Shown here piece after piece: positions 48,493 to 58,022 of a stretch of DNA of 64,000 nucleotides. Each line of letters begins with the position of its first letter. The stretch's first letter is position 1. Source of the stretch: SZUA-265 sp965651905 (GTDB lineage Bacteria > Myxococcota_A > Polyangia > Polyangiales > Polyangiaceae); contig CBFGUG010000011.1 in assembly GCA_965651905.1 (NCBI GenBank), forward strand, positions 62,001-126,000, read 5' to 3'. A program made the position numbers and the translations under genes. Below the pieces are notes generated by a model. It had not been told where the DNA came from, ran no database searches, and saw only the letters and a list, made by a program, of their open reading frames with translations.

Positions 48493-49629
48493 ATGAGCGC
48501 CTCTACCTACGCCTTCTTTGCAGTCTGCGCCCCCGGCCTGGAGGGAATCTTGGATGACGAGTTGCGGGCGCTCGGGCTCTTCGGAGAAGTGGTGGTCGGG
48601 GGCGTACAGGGGCGCGGGTCGTTTGCGGATTTGGGCAAGATCTTGCTTTGGAGTCGCGTCGCGGAGTCGTTGCGTGTCAGATTGAAGGGGTTTGCCGCGA
48701 CGGACTTCGGCGCGCTCTATCAAGGACTCGAGCGGCTCCCGTGGCATGCCTTCGTGCGCTCTGGAGCCGCGGTTTCGGTCAGCGTCACGTGCCGAAAGTC
48801 CAAGTTGTTTCATTCGGACGCGGTGGCTGAACGTGTGCAGCGGGTGATCGCTACGAGACGCCCGGGTGAGCCCGACCAGAGCTTGCCCGAGCAGAAGATC
48901 GATGTGCGCATCGTCAAGGACTGGGTGACGGTGAGTGTGGATGCTTCGGGCGAGCGCTTGCACAAGCGTGGCTACCGAACCCACGTCGAAAATGCGCCGC
49001 TACGTGAAACTCTGGCCGCGGCCGCCGCTGCCAAGCTCGAGGAATCGAGGCCTGCGGTGATCCGTCGCGTTTGGGATCCGTTCTGCGGTAGCGGCGTGTT
49101 GGGGCTCGAGTGGCTACAGCTGCGGTTGAAGCTGGCGCCGGGAGGGCAGCGGTCATTTGCGGTCGAGCAGTGGCCCACTTTCGACGCCGACCAATGGCAA
49201 GCGTTGCGGCGCGAGGCGACCTCTGGCACAGACGTAGACGCGGGCACTCTTCAGGTGATCGGCAGTGACGTCGACGCCAAGTGTCTGAAGAGTGCGGCGC
49301 ACAACGCACGAGCCGCGGGTCTCGAGTCGATGTGCAACTGGCTGAGCGGCGACTTCTCGAGCGTGGCCGAACGCATCCCCGAGGGCACGGCGATCCTGAC
49401 AAATCCACCCTACGGCAAGCGCTTGGGCTCGCCGCGCTTGGCTCGGCGCCTGTATCATCGCTTCGAACAGCTGCTTTTGGAACGCACGGACTTGCGGCCC
49501 GTACTCGTAGTCTCGGGTTACCCTGGGTTGCTCGAACGCGCGCGGCTGCCATGGAAGCGGTTGTTGCGCACGCAGAGCGGTGGGCTGAACGTGAACTTCC
49601 TCGGGTTGCCCGCCCGCCACGACGATTGA
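48493..49629 (+). CDS. THUMP-domain rRNA (guanine-N2)-methyltransferase-like protein
   Basis: A 378-residue RNA methyltransferase of the RlmL/YcbY N-terminal type. It starts with the ferredoxin-like/THUMP region (CAPGLEGILDDEL; DVRIVKDWVTVSVD), then GYRTHVENAPLRETLAAA. The SAM-binding motif is DPFCGSG and the catalytic motif NPPYGKR. It is smaller than E. coli RlmL and lacks the C-terminal RlmK half. The likely target is 23S rRNA. ATG 48493 is chosen over an upstream start. Confidence 0.9.
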   Translation: MSASTYAFFAVCAPGLEGILDDELRALGLFGEVVVGGVQGRGSFADLGKILLWSRVAESLRVRLKGFAATDFGALYQGLERLPWHAFVRSGAAVSVSVTCRKSKLFHSDAVAERVQRVIATRRPGEPDQSLPEQKIDVRIVKDWVTVSVDASGERLHKRGYRTHVENAPLRETLAAAAAAKLEESRPAVIRRVWDPFCGSGVLGLEWLQLRLKLAPGGQRSFAVEQWPTFDADQWQALRREATSGTDVDAGTLQVIGSDVDAKCLKSAAHNARAAGLESMCNWLSGDFSSVAERIPEGTAILTNPPYGKRLGSPRLARRLYHRFEQLLLERTDLRPVLVVSGYPGLLERARLPWKRLLRTQSGGLNVNFLGLPARHDD

Positions 49630-49666
49630 TGCTTCAGGGCCGCGTGCGCCAGCCCATCCGTGTTTC

Positions 49667-50389
49667 TCAGAGCGAGAGCTGCCTGATGTCGACGTAACTG
49701 CCGCTCGGCTCCGAACGCACGCGCTCGACGTACGCCCACAGCTTCTCTGCGATGGCGTCCGGACTCGGCATGTCTTCCGTGCCGCGACGCGACTGGATGC
49801 GCTGTAGGCTGGGGTAGCGCGCGGTGGCGGCTTCATCCATGGCGCAGAGCACGTCTTGCATGGCCGTATCGACCAGGCCTGGCGCGAGCGAACAGAAGTG
49901 CGTGTCTGGAACCTCCGCCGCATACAGCTTGAGCAACATGTGAAAGGCGGCTTTCGACAGCGCGTAGCTGCTCCAGCCGCGACTGCCAGACACTGCCGCA
50001 CCCGAGGAAAGCCCGATCACTTGGCTGAGCTCTACGTCCGACGACAGTAGCGTGTCGAGTAGCGTCTTGTTGGCCCAAGTGTTGATATCCATCACGCGTT
50101 GGATCTCTTCCAGCTGGGTCTCACGCAGGTCTCGGATGTCTCCGAGCACGCCTGCATTGAGAATCGCGACGTCGAGGCGAGGGACGGGAGCGATCAGTTC
50201 GGCGATCGCGCGGCGAGTGCCTTGCGCGTCGGTCAAGTCTTGCTGGCGCTCGCTGTAGCCTGCTCGGCCTGCGAGTGGCGATGGGCGACGTTGGATGGCC
50301 AGCACCCGCTTGCCTGCATCCAATGCAGCTCGGGCCAAGCCGAGCCCAATCCCCGAGCTGGCGCCTGTGATGAGGACAGTCTGCGTCAT
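49667..50389 (-). CDS. Short-chain dehydrogenase/reductase
   Basis: A 240-residue SDR oxidoreductase with the GASSGIG cofactor loop near residue 9, NAG at the fourth strand, and a YALSK catalytic pair after a GLSSG serine region. The C-terminal 50 residues have a KLWAYVERVRSEPSGSYVD pattern similar to sepiapterin-reductase-like SDRs. Substrate unknown. Its end is 38 bases from the methyltransferase stop (convergent). Confidence 0.88.
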   Translation of the reverse strand: MTQTVLITGASSGIGLGLARAALDAGKRVLAIQRRPSPLAGRAGYSERQQDLTDAQGTRRAIAELIAPVPRLDVAILNAGVLGDIRDLRETQLEEIQRVMDINTWANKTLLDTLLSSDVELSQVIGLSSGAAVSGSRGWSSYALSKAAFHMLLKLYAAEVPDTHFCSLAPGLVDTAMQDVLCAMDEAATARYPSLQRIQSRRGTEDMPSPDAIAEKLWAYVERVRSEPSGSYVDIRQLSL

Positions 50390-50507
50390 GCTGTCCGCAT
50401 AACACGCGCCGACGACAGCATCTGCGGTGGATGCGCCACCCGGGCAAAAAGCACTAGGAAGTCTGCCACGACTCCAAAACGTGCGGAATACCGCGGCCTA
50501 CTAGTCG

Positions 50508-52061
50508 TTGTCTGGATCAGCAGGTAGATTGGCCGCGGACGGTCGAGTGGTGTCGAGACTTCGTACGCAGAGCGCCCTGAGCGCGGCCCGAACGTGGGGC
50601 GGAACATCCGTGTGCCCCGTTGGCGCGGCGCGTGTGCGCGTGGCGGCTCTTTGCGCGCTCTACTGCTTGGGCTGTGCGGGCAGCATGGAATCGGGCGCTC
50701 GTCGCGAGCTGCGACAGTACGAGCACGAGCTGAACCAGCGCCCCGCGGCGTCCGCGGAGGTTCAGGCGAGGCTCGATCAGGGACTGCCGGGGTACGTCGG
50801 GGTGGCGATGGAGCAGAATCCCGAGTTGCGTGCAGCGTTCGAGAGTTGGCGAGCGAGTGTCGAGCGCATCGGGACCGTGCGCACGCTGCCCGATCCGACG
50901 TTGAACTTCGGGGTCTTCGTGCGTTCCGTGGAGACGCGCGTGGGGCCGCAGTTGGCACGCGTTGGCGTTTCTCAGAGCTTTCCGTGGCCGACGCGACTGG
51001 GTGCGGCTTCCGAAGCCGCCGCGGGTCGGGCGCGCGCGCAGTATCGTCGTTTGGACGCGGCCACTTTGATGCTGACGCGGCGAGTGTCGGAAGCGTACTG
51101 GCAGTTATGGAAGTTGCGCCGCACCCATCAGATCCACAGCGATCATCTGAACGTATTGCGAGGCCTCTCAGAGACGGTCCGCGCGCGGTTCGTGACTGGC
51201 AGCGCCACACTTGCCGATCAGCAGCAGATAGACTTGGCGGCGGCTCGCCTGGAGGATTCGTTGCAGTCGACGCTGGCCGCTCAGCGTGTGGCGGCCGCCA
51301 GGCTTTCTGCAGCTTTGAGCCTACCCGAAGCGGCCCACTTGCCGACTCCTACGCCGCCACCCGCGCCACGCCTGCCCGAAAAAGACGAAGCGCAACTGCG
51401 GGCACTGGCGATGCAACATCCACTGCTCGATGCCTACGTGATGCTCATCCAAGCGGACGAAGCCGAAGCACGCAGTCGGGAGGCAGCGGGTTACCCCAGT
51501 TTCAGCATCGGGCTCGATTGGATCATCACGGGTGAATCCGACATGCCTGACGTTCCGGACAGCGGCAAGGACGCGATCGCCGTCACTGGCGGCATCGGGT
51601 TGCCGCTGTGGCGCGGAAGTTACGCGGATGCCGCGAGCGCAGCGCGGGCAGAAAAACGCGCCAACGAAGCACGCCTGCTCGCGGCCCGCGACGTCGCTCT
51701 GGCCGAGCTGCGCGCCAACCTGTCGGACGTCGAAGAAGGCGTGCGGCGGGTGAAGGTGTACGAGTCTACGTTGCTGCCGCAAGCGGACGCCGCCTACAGC
51801 TCCGTGCTCGGCGCTTACGCGACCGGACGAGCCACGGTGGCTTCCACGCTCCTGGCGCAGCAGGAGTTGCTGCGCTTGCGCGTCGAACTCGAAGAGATCC
51901 GCGCCGAGCAAGCGATGGCGTGGGCGCGTCTCGAAGAAGTGGTGGGCGCTCCGCTTGACGTTCGACAAAGCGCCGCCGAACCTGGCGCGGCGGCACCTGG
52001 CGTAGCGACACCCGGCGCGGCGGCAACAGAAGCGCCGCCGAACGACGGAGTGGGCCAATGA
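50508..52061 (+). CDS. cusC: Outer-membrane efflux factor, CusC type
   Basis: A 517-residue TolC-family channel subunit for the Cus pump that follows. The start is uncertain: GTG 50634 would give a short lipoprotein signal (YCLG-Cys), which fits, while the open frame begins at 50508. The protein has two helical TolC repeats and an Ala/Pro-rich C-tail (about the last 25 residues). It overlaps the adaptor gene by four bases (ATGA). Confidence 0.9.
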   Translation: MSGSAGRLAADGRVVSRLRTQSALSAARTWGGTSVCPVGAARVRVAALCALYCLGCAGSMESGARRELRQYEHELNQRPAASAEVQARLDQGLPGYVGVAMEQNPELRAAFESWRASVERIGTVRTLPDPTLNFGVFVRSVETRVGPQLARVGVSQSFPWPTRLGAASEAAAGRARAQYRRLDAATLMLTRRVSEAYWQLWKLRRTHQIHSDHLNVLRGLSETVRARFVTGSATLADQQQIDLAAARLEDSLQSTLAAQRVAAARLSAALSLPEAAHLPTPTPPPAPRLPEKDEAQLRALAMQHPLLDAYVMLIQADEAEARSREAAGYPSFSIGLDWIITGESDMPDVPDSGKDAIAVTGGIGLPLWRGSYADAASAARAEKRANEARLLAARDVALAELRANLSDVEEGVRRVKVYESTLLPQADAAYSSVLGAYATGRATVASTLLAQQELLRLRVELEEIRAEQAMAWARLEEVVGAPLDVRQSAAEPGAAAPGVATPGAAATEAPPNDGVGQ

Positions 52062-53938
52062 CGACGAACTCGACGCGCGAGACCACGTGGCTCGAGCGCA
52101 GCCGCAAGGCGGGGCTGGGGGTGGGCCTCGTGTTGCTCGGGTTGGGTCTCGGGGGGCTTTTGTTTGGGGGATCCGACGGGGAAACGAGCGAACAGTCAGC
52201 GTCGACGCACGACCACGCTGGTGAGGCTCCAGCTGCGGTGAGCGAGTGGACGTGTTCGATGCACCCGCAGATCCGTCAGCCCGAGGCGGGGCTGTGTCCG
52301 ATTTGCGGCATGGACCTCATCCCCGTGAGTAACGAGGAGGATGCGAACGGTGCCGATCGCGTCGTGCTGTCCGAGCGAGCTCGCAAGTTGGCGGAGCTGC
52401 GCACCACCAAGGTCGTCCGTCAAGCGCAAGCGGGAACCGAGCTGCGACTGCTGGGCCTACTCGAACCGAACGAGTCCACCCGCAAGAGCGTCACGGCCTG
52501 GACAGGGGGGCGCATCGATCGCCTGCACGTCAAGGTGACGGGCCAACAGATCAAAGCGGGGCAGGTGATCGCCACGCTCTACAGTCCCGAGGTGCTCACC
52601 GCGCACCAAGACTTGATCGTCGCCAAGCGGCAAGTCGAGCGCATGGCGGGCGGCGTGGAGTCGGCAAAGGTGGCGGCCGAACACGCGCTCGAGGCCGCGC
52701 GTGAACGTTTGAGTTTGCTCGGGGTGCCGGACGCCGAGCTGTCGAAGATGGAGTCGGCAGAGCGACCCACGACACAGATCGACATTCGCAGTCCGTTTGG
52801 CGGCACCGTGATGGAACGCGTAGCGACCGAGGGCGCGTACGTTGCGCCAGGTGCGCCGCTGTATCACGTCGCCAACTTGGGTTCACTGTGGCTCCAGCTC
52901 GACGCGTACGAGAGCGACTTGCCGCGCCTGAAGCTGGGGCAACCGGTCAAGGTCACCGTGGAGGCGTTCGACGACGAAGTCTTCGACGGCAAGATCACGT
53001 TCATCGACCCAACCCTCGACGCCAAACGCCGTACGGCGAAAGTACGCGTCGCCATCGACAGCCACGGTGGCAAGTTGCGGCCGGGCATGTTCGCGCAAGC
53101 ACGCGTCGAAGCCGCTCCAGCGGAGGGCGCGCCCGCTCCGCTCGTCATTCCAGCTAGCGCTCCGCTGTTCACGGGGCGGAGAGCCTTGGTGTACGTCGCG
53201 ACGCGCGACGGCGAACAACATGTCTATGAACCGCGCACCGTTCGCCTGGGACCACGCGTGGGCGGACAGTACCCCGTCGTCGCGGGGCTGTCGGAGGGCG
53301 AGCAGGTCGTCAGTCGCGGCGCGTTTGCGCTCGATGCCGATCTGCAGATCCGCGGCGGCCGCAGCATGATGACTCAGCCCGACGACGACGCGGAGGGTTC
53401 GTGGGACGCTATCGTCGAGATATCTGCAGCTGCGAAAAAGTCATTGCGGCCCGTTTTCGAGAGTTATCTCGGGCTGCAGCGAGCGCTGGCGGCCGACGAC
53501 CTCGACGCAGCGAAGAAGAGCGCAGCAAGGCTGCCCGCGCAGTTGAAGGCCGTGAGCATCCCGAGCCCCGCGGAAGCCGTGACGTTGTGGCGTGAGTTGC
53601 GCGACTCGATGAGCAAACACGCCGCGACCATCGCCAAGGCCGACGCGGTCGAACTCGCTCGCGGTGAGTTCGAACTACTCAGCGGGGATTTCGTGCGCGC
53701 GACGAGGAGACTCGGTAACCCGCTGGACGAGCCGCTCGTGCTGGCGCACTGTCCGATGGCGTTCGGCAGTCGCGGCGCGTCGTGGTTGCAGCAGAAGGGC
53801 GACATCGACAATTCGTACTTCGGCGCGCAGATGCGCGCGTGCGGTGAAGTGCAGGCCGACGTCGCGCCGGGCTCGTACTTGCCGCCCGCGCAGAGCGACG
53901 ACGGCGAGTCCGAGTCAGCTGAGGGAAGCGCCCATTGA
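52058..53938 (+). CDS. cusB: Periplasmic adaptor of Cu/Ag RND pump with heavy-metal-binding and DUF3347-like domains
   Basis: A 626-residue CusB-type adaptor. One N-terminal membrane helix (about 18-38) precedes a heavy-metal-binding domain WTCSMHPQ...LCPICGM (Cys66, Met68, His69, Cys80, Cys83). Barrel-sandwich, helical-hairpin and beta-barrel domains follow. The C-terminal 170 residues match DUF3347: AHCPMAFGSRGASWLQQ and NSYFGAQMRACGEV. These extra domains provide more Cys/Met copper ligands near the pump. It overlaps cusC and cusA by four bases each. Confidence 0.94.
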   Translation: MTTNSTRETTWLERSRKAGLGVGLVLLGLGLGGLLFGGSDGETSEQSASTHDHAGEAPAAVSEWTCSMHPQIRQPEAGLCPICGMDLIPVSNEEDANGADRVVLSERARKLAELRTTKVVRQAQAGTELRLLGLLEPNESTRKSVTAWTGGRIDRLHVKVTGQQIKAGQVIATLYSPEVLTAHQDLIVAKRQVERMAGGVESAKVAAEHALEAARERLSLLGVPDAELSKMESAERPTTQIDIRSPFGGTVMERVATEGAYVAPGAPLYHVANLGSLWLQLDAYESDLPRLKLGQPVKVTVEAFDDEVFDGKITFIDPTLDAKRRTAKVRVAIDSHGGKLRPGMFAQARVEAAPAEGAPAPLVIPASAPLFTGRRALVYVATRDGEQHVYEPRTVRLGPRVGGQYPVVAGLSEGEQVVSRGAFALDADLQIRGGRSMMTQPDDDAEGSWDAIVEISAAAKKSLRPVFESYLGLQRALAADDLDAAKKSAARLPAQLKAVSIPSPAEAVTLWRELRDSMSKHAATIAKADAVELARGEFELLSGDFVRATRRLGNPLDEPLVLAHCPMAFGSRGASWLQQKGDIDNSYFGAQMRACGEVQADVAPGSYLPPAQSDDGESESAEGSAH

Positions 53939-56900
53939 GTGAGCCGCAGCCAGAGTTGCCGAGCTCTGCGGTCTTTTGGGACAGCTGCATTGGTTGGTTC
54001 CTGCGTTTCCGTTTGGTGGCGTTCGTGCTCGCGACGCTGGTCGTGGTGGGCGGCGTCGCGGTGTCTCCCTTCGACTGGAAGATCCCGGGCATCGAGCGCA
54101 GCCCGATCGCCGTCGATGCGATTCCCGACATCGGCGAGAATCAGCAGATCGTCTTCACCGAGTGGCCTGGTCGTTCGCCCCGTGACGTCGAAGATCAAAT
54201 CAGTTATCCACTGACCACGGCACTGCTCGGGATCCCGGGCGTGCGCACGGTGCGCAGCACCTCGGCGTTCGGCTTTTCGACGATCTACGTGATCTTCGAA
54301 GACGACGTCGAGTTCTATTGGTCACGCTCGCGGCTGCTCGAAAAGCTTTCGTCACTGCCGCCCGGCACCGTGCCCGACGACGTCAGTCCGACGCTCGGAC
54401 CCGACGCCACGGCGCTTGGGCAGATCTTCTGGTACACGCTCGAGGGGCGCGACGCAGAAGGGCGCACGGTCGGCGGCTGGGATCCGGATGAGCTGCGCTC
54501 GATTCAGGACTGGAGCGTGCGTTACGCGCTGCAGTCGGTCGAAGGTGTCAGCGAAGTGGCGTCAGTGGGCGGCTTCGTGCGCGAGTACCAAGTCGACGTT
54601 GATCCGAGTGCGATGCGCGCGCACGGGGTCACCCTCGATCAGATCGTTCAGGCCGTCAAAGGTTCGAACCTCGACGTCGGGGCGCGCACGCTGGAGGTCA
54701 ACGGCGTCGAATACGTCGTGCGCGGCTTGGGATTCGTGCGCGACGTGGACGATATCGAAGCGGCAGTGGTTCTGGCTCGCGACAACACGCCGATTCGCGT
54801 GCGCGACGTGGCCCACGTTGCGCTTGGCCCCTCACTGCGTCGCGGCGCGCTGGATGACGAAGGTGGACCCGCCGTGGGCGGCGTGGTCGTAGCGCGCTTC
54901 CTCGAAAACCCGCTGTCGACGATCAATGCGGTCAAAGAGCGCATCGACGAGATCCAGCCGGGCCTGCCCAAGCGCACCCTCGACGATGGCACGGTCAGTC
55001 AAGTCACGATCGTTCCCTTCTACGATCGCACGGTGCTCATTGGCGAAACGCTCGCGACGCTGTGGAACGCGCTCAGCCAAGAGATCTTGCTGACCATCAT
55101 CGTGGTCTTGGTGCTGCTGCGCAACGTGCGCAGCTCGCTGCTCATCTCCGCCGTGTTGCCGCTGGGGGTGCTCGCTTCGTTTTTGGTGATGAAGGCCACC
55201 TCCGTCGACGCCAACATCATGGCGCTTGGCGGCATCGCGATCGCCATCGGCACGATGGTGGATCTGGGGATCGTGCTGGTGGAGAACATGAACCAGCACC
55301 TGGAACGCGCGGGACCCGGCGCTGATCGAGAAGCCGTGGTGCGCCGCGCCGCGGCCGAGGTCGCGCCCGCAGTCGTCACCTCCGTGCTGACGACCATCGT
55401 GAGCTTCCTGCCCGTGTTTGGGCTGTCGTCGACGGAGCTGCGGCTGTTCGCCCCCATGGCGTTCACCAAGACGTTTGCGATGGCGAGCTGTCTCGTGATC
55501 GCGGTGGTGGTGCTCCCGGGAGCGGGGCTGCTCGTATTGCGCCGTCGTCCACAGACCGCTCCGCGCGGGCGAACGTCCTCTGCGCGTTGGGTTTTCGGAT
55601 CGCTCCTGAGGGCTGAACACCTGCGAGACTGGGTGCTCTTGTTGGTGGGTCTCTGGCTCGCGTATTACTCGCTGCTCGCGGGCGCGCTCGTCGTGGCGAT
55701 GGCGACCTTTCGGCTTCTCCGCCCGATGTTATCCCCGCGCGTGGTGCGTTTCGCCACATTCGGCGAGACGGCGCTCCTGGTAGCCGTCGTGACCGCCGTG
55801 CTGGCGGATCAGTGGCTGCCTTTGGGCCCGAGCAAAGGCTTGCTGCTCAATGGCTTGTTCGTGGCTCTCTTGGTGTTCGTTCTGCTCGGCGGTTCACGGT
55901 TGTTCGAAGCCGCGTACCCGACGTTGCTCGCCACGGTGCTGCGCAACAAGCTCGCGTTTTTGGCGTTACCAACGTTGGTCGTCGCCTTCGGAACGACGGC
56001 TTGGCTCGGTTTCGACTCGGTGTTTTCCTGGATGCCGCAATCGCTCCGAACGAGCAAGCCCGTGTCGGCGGTCGCTCACGCGCTGCCCGGCTTCGGTCGC
56101 GAGTACATGCCGCCGTTCGACGAAGGCTCGTACCTGTACATGCCGTCGACGATGCCGCACGCCTCCATCGCCGAAGTGCTCGACATGCTGTCGCAGATGG
56201 ACGCCGCCATCGCCCAGATCCCCGAGGTCGACCGCGTGGTGGGCAAACTCGGTCGAGCGGAGAGCGCGCTCGATCCCGCGCCGCTCGGCATGATCGAGAC
56301 GGTGGTGAGCTACAAGCCAGAGTACGTCGTCCGCGATGACGGCACGCGAGAGCGTCAGTGGCGTGATCACATCGAGTCACCCCAGCACATCTGGGAAGAG
56401 ATCGTCAAAGCGGGCCAAACCCTGGGCATGACGAGCGCGCCCAAGTTGATGCCGATCGGCGCGCGCATCGTCATGTTGCAGAGCGGCATGCGGGCGCCGA
56501 TGGGCATCAAGGTGCAGGGCCCGAGCCTCGAAGCGGTCGAACAGTTCGGGTTGAAGCTGGAGACCGAGCTCAAACACGTGCCCGCGCTGTCGCCAGCGAC
56601 CGTGTTTGCCGATCGAGTCGTGGGCAAGCCGTACCTCGAAATCGACATCGATCGAGAAGCCATCGGACGTCTCGGGCTGTCGGTGGTGGAGGTGCAGCGC
56701 GTGCTGCAGGTCGCGCTCGGCGGCATGACGCTCACGCGCACGGTGGAGGGACGGGAACGTTACCCCGTGCGCGTACGTTACATGCGCGAAGCCCGCGACA
56801 GCATCGAAGCACTGGAGCAGATCTTCGTGCCCACGCGGGGCGGCGAACAGATCCCGCTCACTCAGCTGGCGACCATCGACTACGTGCGCGGCCCGCAGAT

Positions 56901-57696
56901 GATCAAGTCCGAGGACACCTTCCTGACGAGTTACGTCCTGTTCGACAAGGTCGCGGAGCTGTCCGAGGTCGAAGCAGTCGAGCAGGCGCGGGCGTACTTG
57001 CAAACACGCATCGACAGCGGCGCCCTCGAGGTCCCGGCGGGTGTCAGTTTCGAGTTTGCCGGGTCGTACGAAAACCAGGTGCGCAGCGAACAGCGCCTGG
57101 CGTTTCTGATTCCGATCGCGTTGGCCCTGATCTTCATTCTCTTGTATCTGCAGTTCCAACGCGCGGCCGTCACGTTGATCATCTACTCGGGGGTGGCCGT
57201 TTCGGTGGCGGGGGGCTTCGGCTTGATGTGGCTCTACGCACAGCCGTGGTTCCTCGATTTCTCCTTGTTGGGAACTGAGATGCGCGAGTTGTTCCAGGTG
57301 GGCACCGTGCACCTGTCGGTGGCAGTGTGGATCGGGTTCATCGCGCTGGTCGGCATCGCGACGGACGACGGCGTGGTGATGTCGACCTACCTGCGGCAGC
57401 GCTTCGATGCCGAGCCGCCAGAGGACATCGCGGGCGTGCGCGAGCGAACGCTCGAAGCAGGCGTGCGCCGTGTGCGTCCGTGTTTGATGACCACCACGAC
57501 GACCATCTTGGCGCTGCTCATCGTGATCAGTTCACACGGCCGCGGCTCGGACATCATGGTCCCGATGGCTCTGCCGTCAGTAGGCGGCATGGTCATCGAG
57601 TTGATGACGCTGTTCGTGGTGCCCGTGCTCTATTGCGCGCTCGAGGAAGCGAAGCTGCGCCGCCGTCAGCGCTCGCCCGTCACGCTGACTGACTGA
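53935..57696 (+). CDS. cusA: Cu(+)/Ag(+) RND efflux pump CusA, enlarged by an extra membrane segment
   Basis: A 1253-residue HME-RND transporter, about 200 residues longer than typical CusA. TM4 carries AIAIGTMVDLGIVLVEN, the monovalent-metal type. Met-rich sites for Cu/Ag are seen (MPSTMPHAS, PLGMIET, IVMLQSGMRAPMGIKV). The extra length lies between TM6 and the second periplasmic loop, about residues 530-700, and contains several hydrophobic segments (LLLVGLWLAYYSLLAGALVV, ALLVAVVTAVLA, GLFVALLVFVLL). TTG 53935 starts within the adaptor stop. Last gene of the cus operon. Confidence 0.94.
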   Translation: MSEPQPELPSSAVFWDSCIGWFLRFRLVAFVLATLVVVGGVAVSPFDWKIPGIERSPIAVDAIPDIGENQQIVFTEWPGRSPRDVEDQISYPLTTALLGIPGVRTVRSTSAFGFSTIYVIFEDDVEFYWSRSRLLEKLSSLPPGTVPDDVSPTLGPDATALGQIFWYTLEGRDAEGRTVGGWDPDELRSIQDWSVRYALQSVEGVSEVASVGGFVREYQVDVDPSAMRAHGVTLDQIVQAVKGSNLDVGARTLEVNGVEYVVRGLGFVRDVDDIEAAVVLARDNTPIRVRDVAHVALGPSLRRGALDDEGGPAVGGVVVARFLENPLSTINAVKERIDEIQPGLPKRTLDDGTVSQVTIVPFYDRTVLIGETLATLWNALSQEILLTIIVVLVLLRNVRSSLLISAVLPLGVLASFLVMKATSVDANIMALGGIAIAIGTMVDLGIVLVENMNQHLERAGPGADREAVVRRAAAEVAPAVVTSVLTTIVSFLPVFGLSSTELRLFAPMAFTKTFAMASCLVIAVVVLPGAGLLVLRRRPQTAPRGRTSSARWVFGSLLRAEHLRDWVLLLVGLWLAYYSLLAGALVVAMATFRLLRPMLSPRVVRFATFGETALLVAVVTAVLADQWLPLGPSKGLLLNGLFVALLVFVLLGGSRLFEAAYPTLLATVLRNKLAFLALPTLVVAFGTTAWLGFDSVFSWMPQSLRTSKPVSAVAHALPGFGREYMPPFDEGSYLYMPSTMPHASIAEVLDMLSQMDAAIAQIPEVDRVVGKLGRAESALDPAPLGMIETVVSYKPEYVVRDDGTRERQWRDHIESPQHIWEEIVKAGQTLGMTSAPKLMPIGARIVMLQSGMRAPMGIKVQGPSLEAVEQFGLKLETELKHVPALSPATVFADRVVGKPYLEIDIDREAIGRLGLSVVEVQRVLQVALGGMTLTRTVEGRERYPVRVRYMREARDSIEALEQIFVPTRGGEQIPLTQLATIDYVRGPQMIKSEDTFLTSYVLFDKVAELSEVEAVEQARAYLQTRIDSGALEVPAGVSFEFAGSYENQVRSEQRLAFLIPIALALIFILLYLQFQRAAVTLIIYSGVAVSVAGGFGLMWLYAQPWFLDFSLLGTEMRELFQVGTVHLSVAVWIGFIALVGIATDDGVVMSTYLRQRFDAEPPEDIAGVRERTLEAGVRRVRPCLMTTTTTILALLIVISSHGRGSDIMVPMALPSVGGMVIELMTLFVVPVLYCALEEAKLRRRQRSPVTLTD

Positions 57697-58014
57697 GCGC
57701 CGCCATCGCAATCGCTGGGCGGAGCAACACGCTCGCGTCGCTGGTTTTCGGTAACCCGCGCCAGGTACTCCCGTTAGCCGTTGCCACTCACGTCATTCGT
57801 CGGCTTTTTTGGGTTCTTGTTTTGGGCCACGTCGAGGAAGCGAGCGCGCCGTGAGCCGCCGTGCGTCGCGAGCCGCCCCTCGGCGTCAACTTCCCCAGAG
57901 GGAGCCGCGCACTGGCCGCCCCTTCACGCCCCCAATACAAAGTGTAATGGGTTTACAGAAGCGTAACACTCACGGCGGCGGTGCTCACGGCGGCGGTGCT
58001 CACGGCGGCGGTGC
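57697..58014. other. Intergenic region between cusA and the solute-binding gene
   Basis: 318 bases between convergent genes. No supported gene and no clear terminator hairpin. The right end contains 15-base tandem repeats (57969-58022). Confidence 0.45.
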
Positions 58015-58022
58015 TCACGGCG
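57969..58022 (-). repeat. 15-base tandem repeat at the end of the solute-binding gene
   Basis: CTCACGGCGGCGGTG at 57969, 57984 and 57999, with a fourth partial copy from 58014. The stop codon of the solute-binding gene (58015-58017) lies in the last partial copy, so most of the array is just downstream of the coding region. Confidence 0.85.
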
